Notes: generated by a model from the letters alone, not told the origin. A DNA stretch of 64,000 nt from Lachnospiraceae bacterium (GCA_902363825.1 CABJBK010000003.1:254392-318391), one strand, 5' to 3'; positions 33,865 through 44,104 are shown, counted from the first letter of the stretch. Numbers and translations: made by a program.

Positions 33865-33884
33865 AAGAGAAAGGAATCAAAAAC

Positions 33885-35423
33885 ATGAAACAAAGAAGTA
33901 AAAGAGTAAAGGCTTTGTTACTCGTGTTCACAACACTGACTATTGCACTGAGCGGATGCGGAAACGCAGGTGACGAAACAGGTGGAAAAAATTCCTCACA
34001 GATCACTGTAGGCATTGCACAGGATTTGGAAGACAGTCTTGACCCTCACAAAGCGGAAGCGGCAGGAACAAGAGAAATTCTGTTTAATGTGTTTGAAGGT
34101 TTGTATAAACCGGACAGTGATGGAAATTTAGTTCCTGCTGTGGCAAGCGGATACGAGGTATCCGATGACGGGCTTGTGTACACATTCACTTTAAGAGACG
34201 GAGTGAAATTCCATAACGGAAATCCTGTTACGGCAGCGGACGTAAAATCTTCCCTTGAAACCTGCGCCGATAGCAGCAGCGGCTCCGCTCTGATACCGGC
34301 GTTTTCTAATATCACATCCATTGAGACACCGGATGATAAAACAGTGGTGATCACACTGGCTGAGGCGGATGCCGATTTCCTGTCCTATGTGGCTGGCGTA
34401 AAAGCGGCGATCGTCCCTGCGGATAACGCAGATCCGGATGCGGATCCGATCGGAACCGGACCATACAAATATGTTTCCCGTTCCGTACAGGAAAACATCA
34501 AACTGGAGAGCTTTGCGGATTACTGGGGCGGCAAGCCGGATATCGATGAGGTCACATTTAAAGTATGTGCCGATACGGATTCTGTTGTCACCAGCTTAAA
34601 CAGCGGTTCCATCGACATGATGGCACATCTGACCACGACACAGGCAAAGCAGCTGGGAGACGACTACAATGTAGTGGAAGGAACCATGAACCTGGTACAG
34701 GGACTTTACTTAAACAACAGTTTTGAACCGTTCCAGAATGAACAGGTGAGACAGGCGCTGTGCTACGGCATCGACCGCGATGAGATCATCGATATGGTTT
34801 CCGATGGCAAGGGCGTAAAAGTCGGCAGCAGCATGTTCCCGAATTTCCGGAAATACTTTGAGCCGGAACTGGCAGACAAATACAGCTATGATGTGGACAA
34901 AGCGAAAGAACTGCTGGCAGAAGCAGGCTATGGCGACGGATTCAGCTTTACGATCACGGTTCCTGCCAATTATCCGCAGCATGTGGATACGGCACAGATC
35001 ATTGCGGAACAGTTAAAGAAGATCGGAGTTACGGCAGAGATCAATCAGGTGGAATGGAATACCTGGCTGGATGATACCTATGGCAATCGGAATTTTGAGG
35101 CGACCTTAGTTGGCGTGGATGCGTCCTACTTTGCGGCATCCGCGATGTTATCCAGGTTCAACGCCGATGCGAAGAACAACTTTATCAATTATTCCAACCC
35201 GGATTATGACGCGGCATATGCGGCGGCGCGAAGTACCGCGGATGAGGATGCACAGACAGCCGCTTACAAGCAATGTGAGGAGATCCTCGCAGATACGGCG
35301 GCGAGTGTATACATTCAGGATCTGCCGGATATGGTGGCACTGAACAAAAAATTTACCGGATATAAATGCTATCCGCTTTATATCCAGGATATTGCACAGA
35401 TCAAGCTGGCAGATGACCAGTAA
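33885..35423 (+). CDS. ABC transporter substrate-binding lipoprotein (peptide/nickel family)
   Basis: A 512-residue family 5 extracellular binding protein, anchored as a lipoprotein: positively charged N-terminus, hydrophobic stretch and lipobox ALSGC with Cys25. The mature part begins with GIAQDLEDSLDPHKAEAAGT and contains YTFTLRDGVKFHNGNPVTAA, the typical SBP_bac_5 signature. It is the first gene of a four-gene operon with two permeases and a double ATPase. Family members bind oligopeptides, dipeptides, nickel or opines. The ligand is not evident. Confidence 0.92.
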   Translation: MKQRSKRVKALLLVFTTLTIALSGCGNAGDETGGKNSSQITVGIAQDLEDSLDPHKAEAAGTREILFNVFEGLYKPDSDGNLVPAVASGYEVSDDGLVYTFTLRDGVKFHNGNPVTAADVKSSLETCADSSSGSALIPAFSNITSIETPDDKTVVITLAEADADFLSYVAGVKAAIVPADNADPDADPIGTGPYKYVSRSVQENIKLESFADYWGGKPDIDEVTFKVCADTDSVVTSLNSGSIDMMAHLTTTQAKQLGDDYNVVEGTMNLVQGLYLNNSFEPFQNEQVRQALCYGIDRDEIIDMVSDGKGVKVGSSMFPNFRKYFEPELADKYSYDVDKAKELLAEAGYGDGFSFTITVPANYPQHVDTAQIIAEQLKKIGVTAEINQVEWNTWLDDTYGNRNFEATLVGVDASYFAASAMLSRFNADAKNNFINYSNPDYDAAYAAARSTADEDAQTAAYKQCEEILADTAASVYIQDLPDMVALNKKFTGYKCYPLYIQDIAQIKLADDQ

Positions 35424-35460
35424 GTAAAAACAAAAAAGAGAAAGTGGAGGAGAGCAGAAC

Positions 35461-36402
35461 ATGAAACAGATCGTAAAAAAAATCCTTACCACGCTGCTTA
35501 CGCTGGTGATCGTGTCATTTCTGCTCTTTCTTGCGTTTGAACTGATACCGGGAGATCCGGCAAGGGCAAAATTAGGGACGGACGCGACCCCGGAACAGCT
35601 TGCTGCGCTGCGGGCACAGATGGGACTGGACCGCCCGCTGATGGAGCGGTATGTGACGTGGCTGTTTGCGTTTTTCACCGGAGATTTCGGTACTTCGTAC
35701 AGTTACAGCATGCCGGTGCGGGAAATGATCTTAGATAAACTGCCGATCACGGTCACACTGACGGTTATGGCGTTTTTCCTGATGATCGTGATATCCGTTC
35801 CGCTTGCTGTTTTTATGGCAAAGCACGAGGGCGGGATCGCGGACAGTGTCTTTTCGGGGCTCAATCAGGTCATCATGGCGGTTCCGTCGTTCTTTTCGGG
35901 AATCCTGCTCACACTGGTTTTCGGAGTGGTGTTAAAACTGTTTGTCCCGGGAGATTTTGTCTCTTATGACGTGAACGCGGGGAAATTCTTTGCGTATCTG
36001 CTTTTCCCGGCGGTCGCGATCGCGCTTCCGAAGACAGCCATGGCGGTGAAAATGCTGAGAAGCTCACTGCTCGCGGAGATGAAACACGATTATGTGAGAA
36101 CGGCGTACAGCCGCGGAAACGATATTTCGGGCGTGCTATACGGGCATGTGTTAAAAAACGCGTTCCTTCCGGTTCTGACCTTCTTTGGAATGGCGCTTGC
36201 CGACATCTTTACGGGAAGTATTGTTGTGGAGAAAGTGTTTAACATTCCGGGACTTGGAAGAATACTGATGACTTCCATCTCCAACCGGGATTATCCGGTG
36301 GTGGAAGCGATCATCATGATGATGGCGCTTGTGGTGATAGTGACAAATCTGTGTGTGGATCTGATTTACCGGAAGATCGATCCGAGGATTACGGTGGAAT
36401 AA
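35461..36402 (+). CDS. ABC transporter permease (DppB/OppB type)
   Basis: A 313-residue inner-membrane permease with about six membrane helices. The N-terminal part has ELIPGDPARAKLGTDATPEQ as in DppB/OppB proteins. The coupling-helix region occurs at SSLLAEMKHDYVRTAYSRG (EAA-type motif), and the typical VVEKVFNIPGLGRIL segment is near the C-terminus. GGAGGAGA upstream of the ATG. It lies 37 bases after the binding-protein gene and 3 bases before the second permease. Confidence 0.93.
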   Translation: MKQIVKKILTTLLTLVIVSFLLFLAFELIPGDPARAKLGTDATPEQLAALRAQMGLDRPLMERYVTWLFAFFTGDFGTSYSYSMPVREMILDKLPITVTLTVMAFFLMIVISVPLAVFMAKHEGGIADSVFSGLNQVIMAVPSFFSGILLTLVFGVVLKLFVPGDFVSYDVNAGKFFAYLLFPAVAIALPKTAMAVKMLRSSLLAEMKHDYVRTAYSRGNDISGVLYGHVLKNAFLPVLTFFGMALADIFTGSIVVEKVFNIPGLGRILMTSISNRDYPVVEAIIMMMALVVIVTNLCVDLIYRKIDPRITVE

Positions 36403-36405
36403 ACG

Positions 36406-37251
36406 ATGGATAATACATCAAAAAAAAGGAAAAATTACAATTTTAAGATCGGCTGTGTCATCACGGCAGCGATGCTTCTCTTTGTTCTGGTGGGGATCAT
36501 CTGGACACCCTATCCGCCGGAGGCGGTGGATGCGTCGGCGAAGCTTGCGGGCAGCAGCCTGGCGCATCCGTTTGGCTGCGACCAGCTTGGACGGGATATT
36601 CTAAGCCGCGTGATGTCCGGCAGTAAGATCACACTGTTTGCGGCGGCAGGGACAGTGCTTCTCGGCGGCAGTATCGGTGTTTTGATCGGAGCCTTTACCG
36701 GCTATTTCGGATCGGTTTTGGATGAGGTGCTGATGCGGATCATGGATGTCATGTTCGCGTTCCCGAGCATCCTGCTTTCGCTGGTGGTGATCGCGGTGCT
36801 CGGCCCTGGAAATTATCAGACCGTGCTCGCGCTTGGGATCGCGTTTGTTCCGAGTTTCGCAAGAATCGTGCGCAGTGAGTTCATACGATGCCGGGAGATG
36901 GAATATGTGAAACTTGCAAGACTCTCCGGAGCCTGTGATCTTCGGATCATGTTTGTACATATCCTTCCGAATATCCGTCAGGTACTGCTGTCCTCACTTA
37001 TGATCGGGTTTAACAACGCGGTGCTTGCGGAGGCAAGTCTAAGCTATCTTGGGATCGGCGTACAGCCGCCCTATGCAAGTCTCGGACGGATGCTCTCAGA
37101 GGCACAGTCTTATATTTTTGTCTCGCCGGGGAGCTGTATCTGGCCCGGACTGGTGCTGATTTTGATGATACTCGGATTTTCGCTTATGAGCGATGGAATG
37201 TCAGTGGAAATGCATGAGAGGAAACGATGGAAAAGAAAGAATGTTTGCTGA
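36406..37251 (+). CDS. ABC transporter permease (DppC/OppC type)
   Basis: A 281-residue permease pairing with the preceding one to form the channel. It contains [19 protein letters not shown], the standard DppC/OppC N-terminal motif, the EAA-like segment [18 protein letters not shown] and [20 protein letters not shown] near the C-terminus. The end of the gene overlaps the start of the ATPase gene by 25 bases, indicating coupled translation. Confidence 0.93.
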   Translation: MDNTSKKRKNYNFKIGCVITAAMLLFVLVGIIWTPYPPEAVDASAKLAGSSLAHPFGCDQLGRDILSRVMSGSKITLFAAAGTVLLGGSIGVLIGAFTGYFGSVLDEVLMRIMDVMFAFPSILLSLVVIAVLGPGNYQTVLALGIAFVPSFARIVRSEFIRCREMEYVKLARLSGACDLRIMFVHILPNIRQVLLSSLMIGFNNAVLAEASLSYLGIGVQPPYASLGRMLSEAQSYIFVSPGSCIWPGLVLILMILGFSLMSDGMSVEMHERKRWKRKNVC

Positions 37252-38795
37252 GCGTAAAAAATCTGAATATTGGATTTGAGGATAAGAAGACACAGCAAAA
37301 AGTAGTGACGGACTTTAATCTTACCATAGGATTTGGAGAATGCGTGGGTTTGGTGGGAGAATCCGGCTCCGGAAAATCCCTAAGCGCGCTTGCCATTGCA
37401 GGACTTTTGAAAAAGCGGAAAAATGTGATCGCGGATGGAGAGATCGTGTTTGCGGGGCATGACGATTTCCTTTCGTTGGAGGAAAGCGAGTTATGTAAAC
37501 TGAGAGGAACGGACATCGGAATGATCTTTCAGGAACCGATGACCTCCCTGGATCCGGTGCGCACCATCGGCTGGCAGGTGGAGGAGAGCCTTCGCATCCA
37601 TACGGATCTGTCCAAAGAGGAACGCAGGGCGCGTGCCATGGAAGCACTGCGTGATGTGGGACTCGCGGATACGGAGCGGATCTATGCGGCATATCCCCAT
37701 GAACTTTCCGGCGGGCAGAGACAGCGCGTGATGATCGCCGCGGCAATGATACACAAACCAAAACTGTTGATCGCGGATGAACCGACGACAGCGCTTGATG
37801 TGACGATACAGGCACAGATCCTGGAGCTGCTGCAGCGGATCAACGAAAAAGAGCATACGGCGATCCTGTTCATTTCGCATGATCTTCATCTGGTACACAG
37901 GCTCTGCGGGCAGGTGGTTGTCATGAAGGATGGAAAAATTGTGGAAGCGGGCAGAGCGGATGATGTCTTTTACGCGCCGAAGGAGGCGTACACGAAAAAG
38001 CTGGTCTCTGCGATCCCGGGATTTGAGCGTGAGAAAGAGAAAGTGGAAAAAACGCCGGAGAAGACGGTGTTATCTGTTTTGGGATTAAATGTTTTCTTTG
38101 ACAAACGAAAGCGCGGACTGTTCGGGAAAAAAGAGACGATGCAGGTTTTGCGCGATGTGAGTTTTTCAATCGGTGAAGGAGAGATCGTAGGACTGGTGGG
38201 AGAATCCGGCTCCGGAAAATCGACGATCGCCCGGACGCTCCTTGGAATAAACAAAAACTATGAGGGAACCATCACGCATGCGGAGGCGCATCCGCAGATG
38301 GTGTTTCAGGATCCGTTCGGATCCTTAAATCCGTCCAAAACGATCGGATGGATTTTAGAGGAACCGCTTAGAAACTTCACGCGGGACGACAGAAAAACAA
38401 GACAGAAAAAGGCGGGAGAGATCCTAAAACGGGTCGGACTTGGCGAGGAATACCTCTCGCGGTATCCGGGAGAACTCTCCGGTGGACAAAGACAGCGTGT
38501 CTGCATTGCGCTCGCGCTTATCCTGAATCCGAAATTCTTTATCGCGGATGAGGCGGTTTCCGCATTGGATGTGACGATACAGGCACAGATCCTTGCGCTC
38601 TTAAAAGAGCTGCATGAAGAATTAAAGACGGCGATCCTGTTTATCTCGCACGATCTGCGCGTGGTTTACCAGCTCTGTGACCGTGTGCTGATCTTAAAAG
38701 AGGGAGAGATCATAGAACAGGGACCGGTCGAAGAAATCTATAAAGATCCAAAAGAAGAGTATACGAAGCAGCTTTTAAAAAGTGCCAGGTATTAA
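37227..38795 (+). CDS. ABC transporter ATP-binding protein with two fused ATPase domains (DppD-DppF type)
   Basis: The 522-residue protein contains two full ABC ATPases in one chain, replacing the usual separate DppD and DppF. Each has Walker A GESGSGKS (44-51 and 325-332), signature LSGGQRQR, Walker B ([12 protein letters not shown] and [12 protein letters not shown]) and an H-loop FISHDL. The second Walker B carries Ala in place of Pro. The two Walker A regions share about 28 identical nucleotides, and GATGTGACGATACAGGCACA recurs after both Walker B sites, a mark of duplication or gene conversion. It is the last gene of the operon, with a terminator following. Confidence 0.94.
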   Translation: MEKKECLLSVKNLNIGFEDKKTQQKVVTDFNLTIGFGECVGLVGESGSGKSLSALAIAGLLKKRKNVIADGEIVFAGHDDFLSLEESELCKLRGTDIGMIFQEPMTSLDPVRTIGWQVEESLRIHTDLSKEERRARAMEALRDVGLADTERIYAAYPHELSGGQRQRVMIAAAMIHKPKLLIADEPTTALDVTIQAQILELLQRINEKEHTAILFISHDLHLVHRLCGQVVVMKDGKIVEAGRADDVFYAPKEAYTKKLVSAIPGFEREKEKVEKTPEKTVLSVLGLNVFFDKRKRGLFGKKETMQVLRDVSFSIGEGEIVGLVGESGSGKSTIARTLLGINKNYEGTITHAEAHPQMVFQDPFGSLNPSKTIGWILEEPLRNFTRDDRKTRQKKAGEILKRVGLGEEYLSRYPGELSGGQRQRVCIALALILNPKFFIADEAVSALDVTIQAQILALLKELHEELKTAILFISHDLRVVYQLCDRVLILKEGEIIEQGPVEEIYKDPKEEYTKQLLKSARY

Positions 38796-38800
38796 CAGAC

Positions 38801-38830
38801 AAAAAAAGAACCGGAGCGGTTCTTTTTTTG
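38801..38830. terminator. Bidirectional terminator between the ABC operon and folT
   Basis: AAAAAAAGAACCG and CGGTTCTTTTTTT form a perfect stem with a 3-base loop and T runs on both strands, serving the convergent ABC operon and folT. Confidence 0.9.
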
Positions 38831-38875
38831 TTTTCTTGTCTTTTAAGTAAATAAATCGTTGTTACCGGTCAGGAA

Positions 38876-39463
38876 TTAGGATTCTTCCGCGGAAAGTTTC
38901 TTTGGTGAGATCAGGGAAAAACCGAGTTTTCCAACGGTCTGTTTCGTGAGGGACAGTGCGAAAAATACGATGGCACTGTCGATCGGCAGCATGATCACAT
39001 TCTTTAACAGGCGCATCGGAAGCAGTACGAAAAATGCTTTTCCGTAGAGCATGGAGATCCAGAGCGTATTTAAACCGCAGTTTACGATCAGTTTTACCAG
39101 AAATTCCGCAATTACGATACGTTTGATCGAAAGCGGCTTGTGATATAACAGGCCGCCGTAGATCAGTCCGGCGAGCATTGCGTTAAAGGTAAAACCGAAA
39201 AAGAACGGACCATCCGGTTTGATCATGAATTTTAAGAGATCCAGCGCTCCGCCGAAAATGCAGCCGACAACCGGTCCGAAGAGAAATTCCACGATGCGGT
39301 TCGGAATTCCGGAGAAGCCGATCTTAACGTAAGGTCCGATGGAAATGCTTGCAACTATGCTGAGTACGATCGCGAGCGCAGCCATAAGACCACAGAGTAC
39401 CAGGTTTTTGGTTACGGTGAATTCGTGAAGAGAATCCGAGAAGAGTTGTTTGATCTTTTTCAT
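38876..39463 (-). CDS. folT: Folate ECF transporter substrate-binding component FolT
   Basis: A 195-residue S component of an energy-coupling-factor transporter with about six membrane helices. The sequence GPYVKIGFSGIPNRIVEFLF followed by GPVVGCIFGGALDLLKFMI matches folate-specific S components, as does the later KNVIMLPIDSAIVFFAL. The call is strongly supported by the THF riboswitch in its leader. It would use shared EcfA, EcfA' and EcfT subunits encoded elsewhere. AGGAGG precedes the ATG on the minus strand. Confidence 0.9.
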   Translation of the reverse strand: MKKIKQLFSDSLHEFTVTKNLVLCGLMAALAIVLSIVASISIGPYVKIGFSGIPNRIVEFLFGPVVGCIFGGALDLLKFMIKPDGPFFFGFTFNAMLAGLIYGGLLYHKPLSIKRIVIAEFLVKLIVNCGLNTLWISMLYGKAFFVLLPMRLLKNVIMLPIDSAIVFFALSLTKQTVGKLGFSLISPKKLSAEES

Positions 39464-39524
39464 AAAAATAGCCTCCTTTTAGCAGTTTTCCTAAACTACA
39501 TAGAGGAGACAAGATAACCTGAAT

Positions 39525-39626
39525 GTAGCAGCGGGATGCGAAGCCTGTACCGCAAGCGATTGCTTTTCGTCCGTGTGACAACTCCCTGTTCACATGGCAC
39601 TTAACGCACAGATTTCTACTCTGCTA
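39525..39626 (-). ncRNA. Tetrahydrofolate (THF) riboswitch
   Basis: Read on the minus strand, the leader of folT has GAGTAG, GCGTTAAGTG, GGGAGTTGTCAC, a CGAAAAGC...GCTTGCGGT segment and a closing GCATCCCGCTGC, in the order and spacing of THF riboswitches. The ends (GCAG...CTGC) pair as P1. The start codon lies about 60 bases further on, so control may be at ribosome access or termination. THF binding is expected to lower folate uptake. Confidence 0.9.
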
Positions 39627-39673
39627 ATATGTATGATATTAGTTTTACCGGCATATTTCCAGCCGACTTGCTA

Positions 39674-39702
39674 ACTATAACACAAATGTCTGTTTATGTA
39701 AA
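39674..39702 (-). promoter_or_regulatory. Promoter of the folT transcript
   Basis: On the minus strand: TTTACA (39702-39697), 17-base spacer, TATAGT (39679-39674), placing the start just upstream of the THF riboswitch. Confidence 0.7.
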
Positions 39703-39729
39703 TAATAAATCTGAAAAATGAAAAAATTC

Positions 39730-39758
39730 TTACAAAATCGGGCAAAACGTGATAAAAT
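39730..39758 (+). promoter_or_regulatory. Promoter of the MraZ-like gene
   Basis: TTACAA (39730-39735), 17-base spacer, TAAAAT (39753-39758), divergent from the folT promoter about 30 bases away. Confidence 0.6.
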
Positions 39759-39815
39759 AAAAAGGAAATAAGGCATTCCGGAAAGGAATTTGCAGAGAAG
39801 AAAGAAGGGATCGTC

Positions 39816-40121
39816 ATGTTTGCTGTTGGACAGACAAATGCGCAGGTAGTCAGGAAAAAAGTCAGCATGCCGAGGGAGTTTAATCTGCGAAAAAAAGGAA
39901 GGAAAATTTATGGAGCCTGGGTTGGGGACCGGTGTCTGTATCTGTCGGATGAGGAGAAGGTCCTGCGGGCAAAAGCAGGGAGGGAAGATCAGGTGAAACT
40001 GATGAGTGTTGACACGGAAAACCGTATCCGTGTTCCGGCATCGTTAGAGCATGCGAACGTCAGCATTCGCGGGTGCATTTCCACGATCGAGCTTCAGTTC
40101 ACGCCGCAGAAACAGGCTTAG
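39816..40121 (+). CDS. Small MraZ/AbrB-like protein
   Basis: A 101-residue protein with AGREDQVKLMSVDTENRIRV, then PASLEHANVSIRG. The end resembles one MraZ-type half-domain (D-x-x-x-R-I-x-V/I-P-x-x-L) as in SpoVT/AbrB and MraZ DNA-binding proteins, but only one copy of the repeat is clear. An RBS-like GAGAAGAAAGAAGG is near the ATG. It may be a small DNA-binding regulator. Evidence is pattern similarity only. Confidence 0.5.
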   Translation: MFAVGQTNAQVVRKKVSMPREFNLRKKGRKIYGAWVGDRCLYLSDEEKVLRAKAGREDQVKLMSVDTENRIRVPASLEHANVSIRGCISTIELQFTPQKQA

Positions 40122-40196
40122 GGAGCGTTATTTTGGGGGAAATTTGGGAAAGATAAAGGATATAAGGAAGGAACGATATACAGGAGGTGGACAGTC

Positions 40197-41108
40197 ATTT
40201 ATTATAAGATCATGGATGACCGGCTGGAAGAGACAGAATTTGATGACTGGAAAGATCATAAGGACGGGATTGCGGTACTAAGCGGAGCGGAATGGGAGAA
40301 GGCAACGGACATCCGGGCGAATTATCTGCTTGGATGGCAGGAAGACAATATTCATTTCTGCAAGCTGGAAAGCTATTCGGACTATCTGTTTGGTACATTC
40401 CATATCCCGGAGAAAGGGCATTACCGGAACAATTACGGTTTTGCCTTTTATATTTTGCAGAGAAAGATGATATTTATCGATGACACGGGAATCGTCGGAA
40501 CACAGATCGCGCAGATCCGTCAGGCAAGAATGCGCAAGGGCTACACGCTGGAGCGTTTTTTGTATGATTTTCTGATCTCGTTGATCGATGATGACCTTTT
40601 GTATCTCTCGGCACTTGAAAAAAAGATCGCCGGGATGGAGGAACGGATCTTGGAGCGTGAGGATAAGGAATTTAACCACGAGATGTTACGCATGAAGAAG
40701 GAGATCTCAAGAATGCACCGCTATTACAGCCAGATGGCGGATATGGGGGAAATGCTCCATGAAAACGAGATGGATTTTTTCGGGGAGAAAGAGGCAGCGT
40801 GCTTTGGCGTGTTTACGGACCGCGCGGGCAGACTCCGGGAAGAAACACAGGTGTTAAGAGAGTATGCGATGCAGGTGCAGGACGTGTATCAGTCCGAGAT
40901 CGGCATCCGCCAGAATGATGTAATGAAAGTGCTTACGATCGTGACGACGGTGTTTCTGCCGCTGACCCTGATCGCGGGCTGGTACGGCATGAATTTTGTC
41001 CATATGCCGGAGCTCGCGTGGAAATATGGTTATCCGGTGGTCATATTCGTTTCGGTGCTGATCGTCGCGGTCAGTCTCTACATCTTTAAAAAGAAAAAAT
41101 ATTTATGA
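40197..41108 (+). CDS. CorA-like magnesium/divalent-cation transporter
   Basis: The protein has the C-terminal two-helix CorA core with the GMN selectivity motif (WYGMNF, Gly near residue 264) and a long helical cytoplasmic part (IAGMEERILEREDKEFNHEM). The best ribosome site, AGGAGGTGG (40182-40190), is followed 6 bases later by ATT at 40197, giving an N-terminus (M)YYKIMDDRLEE typical of Lachnospiraceae homologues. The first ATG is at 40212, 21 bases from the site, which is far. The start may therefore be a rare ATT codon; otherwise it is 40212. Function is probably Mg2+ uptake. Confidence 0.85.
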   Translation: MYYKIMDDRLEETEFDDWKDHKDGIAVLSGAEWEKATDIRANYLLGWQEDNIHFCKLESYSDYLFGTFHIPEKGHYRNNYGFAFYILQRKMIFIDDTGIVGTQIAQIRQARMRKGYTLERFLYDFLISLIDDDLLYLSALEKKIAGMEERILEREDKEFNHEMLRMKKEISRMHRYYSQMADMGEMLHENEMDFFGEKEAACFGVFTDRAGRLREETQVLREYAMQVQDVYQSEIGIRQNDVMKVLTIVTTVFLPLTLIAGWYGMNFVHMPELAWKYGYPVVIFVSVLIVAVSLYIFKKKKYL

Positions 41109-41156
41109 GATATCGTCGAAATTTGTAGAAAATTCTATATGAATTTGCACGCTGTA

Positions 41157-41166
41157 TTGCTATAAT
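41157..41166 (+). promoter_or_regulatory. Extended -10 promoter element of the chemotaxis receptor gene
   Basis: TTGCTATAAT contains the TGnTATAAT extended -10. No good -35 was seen at the usual distance. A sigma-D-type promoter was not recognised. Confidence 0.45.
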
Positions 41167-41200
41167 AGAGTAGAGAACGAAAGAGAAGGAGAGGAAAAAG

Positions 41201-42700
41201 ATGGAAAAGAACTATCTGTATGCAGATGAGAAAGAACAGATGACACGCGCCAATGGTTTGTATGTTCTTACGAGTATTTTGTTTTATATTTTTGCTGCAG
41301 TAATCGTGTTTGTGGCATATCTGCGGGGAATACGGTCGCTTGGATTTACCTGCATGATCGGAGTGGTCGTGCTTGTGATGATCGTTTTAAATTTGATGTT
41401 ATACCGCACAAACAGCGCAGACCGCCGGATACGCTATGTCTTGAGTACCGGGCTTTTGGTGATAACGTTTTTTACGGGCATAGCATTTGACGCTTATTAT
41501 CTGCGCTTTATGGGAGCGGTTCCGTTTATCATCTGTATCGTGTTTTTTGACAGACGGTATTCCAGATTTTACGGAGTGGTTACGAGTGCGCTCAACATTA
41601 TCATTACCGTGATAAAGATTTCGGTGCTGCACCGCTGCACCGGAGAGGAAACTGTGGATCAGATCTGCGCGACACTGGTGATCTGTTTTATGATGCTTCT
41701 GATCTACTGGACCGTTGCGGTTGCGCATACATTCAACAGTGATACGATCGGCCAGCTCGGCGAGGAAAAGAAAAAACAGCAGGATATGATGGATCATATT
41801 GTAAATGTGGCAGAGCAGGTCAGAGAGGGAACAGAGCAGGCAGTCGATATCATGAACCAGCTCAATGAATCCACGGATACCGTAAACGGAGCGGTCCGGG
41901 ATATTTCAGACAGCACGCAGACGACAGCGAAGAATATCCAGGCACAGACTGTGATGACACAGAACATCCAGGAAGCGATCGGCGAGACGATGGAGCGCTC
42001 TGCGGAGATGGTAGAGACAGCGAAAAAATCCGGCGAGCTCAATGAGAAGAACGCGAACCTGATGGAACACTTAAAGACGCAGTCGGAAAATATCGCGCAG
42101 ATCAACGAAGGCGTGGCGGCGTCCATGCAGAAGCTTCAAGAGAAGACAGAAGCGGTAAAGGGCATCGCGGATACGATCTTTTCCATTTCAAGCCAGACAA
42201 ATCTCCTTGCGTTAAACGCATCGATCGAAAGCGCGAGAGCCGGAGAAGCCGGAAAAGGCTTTGCGGTCGTAGCGGATGAGATCCGTCAGCTTGCGGAAAA
42301 GACACGTCAGGAGACCGAAAATATCGCGTCGATCTTAGAGGAACTTTCCGGGGATGCACATTCGGCAGCGGATTCGGTAGGTGAGGCAGTGGCTGCGGCA
42401 GGAAAGCAGGATGACCTGATCACGGAAGTTTCAGCAAGCTTCACGGATATGAATGAGAACGTGACGAAACTTACAACGGATATCGGACAGATCGATGAGA
42501 TGTTAGGCCAGCTCTCCGAGTCCAACAACCAGATCGTTGACAATATCACACAGCTTTCGGCGACAACGGAAGAAGTGACCGCATCCTCCCATCAGGCGGC
42601 GGAACTCAGTGTCAACAACCTGGAGCACGCGGAAGAAACCAAGAAACTGTTGGGCGGAGTGCTTGATGTGGCGGAAGAGCTGCAGAAATACACCAATTAG
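41201..42700 (+). CDS. Methyl-accepting chemotaxis protein with membrane-embedded N-terminus
   Basis: The 499-residue receptor has about five or six hydrophobic helices in the first 180 residues with no large external sensor domain, then a long coiled-coil signalling domain. The CheA/CheW-binding tip includes [20 protein letters not shown] near 331-350, followed by [16 protein letters not shown]. It passes signals on membrane state or an unknown stimulus to CheA. AGAAGGAGAGG precedes the ATG. It is monocistronic with a terminator. Confidence 0.93.
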   Translation: MEKNYLYADEKEQMTRANGLYVLTSILFYIFAAVIVFVAYLRGIRSLGFTCMIGVVVLVMIVLNLMLYRTNSADRRIRYVLSTGLLVITFFTGIAFDAYYLRFMGAVPFIICIVFFDRRYSRFYGVVTSALNIIITVIKISVLHRCTGEETVDQICATLVICFMMLLIYWTVAVAHTFNSDTIGQLGEEKKKQQDMMDHIVNVAEQVREGTEQAVDIMNQLNESTDTVNGAVRDISDSTQTTAKNIQAQTVMTQNIQEAIGETMERSAEMVETAKKSGELNEKNANLMEHLKTQSENIAQINEGVAASMQKLQEKTEAVKGIADTIFSISSQTNLLALNASIESARAGEAGKGFAVVADEIRQLAEKTRQETENIASILEELSGDAHSAADSVGEAVAAAGKQDDLITEVSASFTDMNENVTKLTTDIGQIDEMLGQLSESNNQIVDNITQLSATTEEVTASSHQAAELSVNNLEHAEETKKLLGGVLDVAEELQKYTN

Positions 42701-42727
42701 TGTGAGACAACAATTAAGAAAGAAACA

Positions 42728-42772
42728 GAAAAAAGAGAGAAATCGTTTTATCAAGCGTTTTCTCTCTTTTTT
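42728..42772. terminator. Bidirectional terminator between the receptor gene and thiC
   Basis: AAAAAAGAGAGAAA pairs with TTTTCTCTCTTTTTT around ATCGTTTTATCAAGCG; the AT-rich ends give T runs on both strands. Confidence 0.85.
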
Positions 42773-42799
42773 GAATGGATCTGTTATCGAAGTAAGTAC

Positions 42800-44104
42800 T
42801 TATAAAATATCGATGTATTCGCCGGACAGCGCTTTGTTCATGCTGCGGACAGCGCAGAACTTACCGCACATGGAGCAGGTGTCTTCATGTTCCGGTTTGC
42901 GGTCTTCACGGATCGCCTTTGCAGTCTCCGGGTCAATCGCGCATTCCCACTGCGCATCCCAGTCGAGCACACGTCTCGCGTCAGCCATCCTGTCATCGAT
43001 ATCTCTCGCTCCGCGCACACCCTTGGCGATATCAGCAGCGTGGGCAGCGATCTTGGAAGCGATGATCCCCTGCTTTACATCATCGACATTCGGAAGCGCG
43101 AGATGCTCTGCCGGAGTGACATAGCAGAGGAAAGCAGCGCCTGCGGTAGCGGCAACGGCACCACCGATCGCAGCGGTGATATGGTCATATCCAGGAGCAA
43201 TATCGGTAACGAGCGGCCCTAATACATAAAACGGAGCGCCGCCGCAGATCGTCTGCTGGATCTTCATGTTGGCCGCGATCTGGTCGAGCGGCATATGTCC
43301 AGGACCTTCCACCATGACCTGAACGTCTTTTGCCCAGGCGCGTTTGGTCAGTTCTCCGAGACGGACCAGTTCTTCGATCTGACAGACATCGGAAGCATCC
43401 GCAAGACAGCCCGGACGGCAGGCGTCACCGAGGGAGATGGTCACATCATACTCGCGGCAGATATCTAAGATCTCATCATAGTATTCATAGAACGGATTTT
43501 CATTTCCGGTCATGCACATCCATGCAAATACCAGAGAACCGCCACGGGAAACGATGTTCATTTTGCGTTTATGGTTTTTGATCTGGTCGATGGTCTTTCT
43601 GGTGATGCCGCAGTGGAGTGTGACGAAATCCACACCGTCTTCGGCATGCAGACGTACCACATCGATAAAATCCTTTGCGGTCAGTGTGGCAAGATCCCGC
43701 TGATAGTGGATCACGGAATCATAGACCGGAACCGTACCGATCATAGCCGGACATTCGTTCGTGAGTTTGCGGCGGAACGGGATCGTATCGCCGTGGGAGG
43801 ACAGATCCATGATCGCTTCCGCCCCCATGTTGACTGCTTCCATGACTTTTTCCATTTCTACGTCATAGTCCTTGCAGTCTTTGGAAACGCCGAGGTTTAC
43901 ATTGATCTTGGTCTTTAACATGGAACCGACACCCTGCGGATCGATGCATTTGTGATTTTTGTTGGCACAGATCACGACTTTGCCGGAAGCTACGAGCGGC
44001 AACAGTTCGTCTGTGGTCATCTGTTCTTTAGCGGCAACGGATTTTAATTCTTCGGTTACGATGCCCTTTCTTGCCGCTTCCATCTGAGTTGCGTAATTTC
44101 TCAT
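42800..44104 (-). CDS. thiC: Phosphomethylpyrimidine synthase ThiC
   Basis: ThiC converts aminoimidazole ribotide into the hydroxymethylpyrimidine phosphate moiety of thiamine using an Fe-S cluster and SAM. The 434-residue length is that of the short clostridial form. Visible motifs include [44 protein letters not shown] and [15 protein letters not shown]. The C-terminal cluster motif is CSMCGKFC, which I read as Cys-x2-Cys-x3-Cys, slightly shorter than the CX2CX4C of long ThiC proteins. It is monocistronic and lies behind a TPP riboswitch and terminator on the minus strand. Confidence 0.96.
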   Translation of the reverse strand: MRNYATQMEAARKGIVTEELKSVAAKEQMTTDELLPLVASGKVVICANKNHKCIDPQGVGSMLKTKINVNLGVSKDCKDYDVEMEKVMEAVNMGAEAIMDLSSHGDTIPFRRKLTNECPAMIGTVPVYDSVIHYQRDLATLTAKDFIDVVRLHAEDGVDFVTLHCGITRKTIDQIKNHKRKMNIVSRGGSLVFAWMCMTGNENPFYEYYDEILDICREYDVTISLGDACRPGCLADASDVCQIEELVRLGELTKRAWAKDVQVMVEGPGHMPLDQIAANMKIQQTICGGAPFYVLGPLVTDIAPGYDHITAAIGGAVAATAGAAFLCYVTPAEHLALPNVDDVKQGIIASKIAAHAADIAKGVRGARDIDDRMADARRVLDWDAQWECAIDPETAKAIREDRKPEHEDTCSMCGKFCAVRSMNKALSGEYIDIL

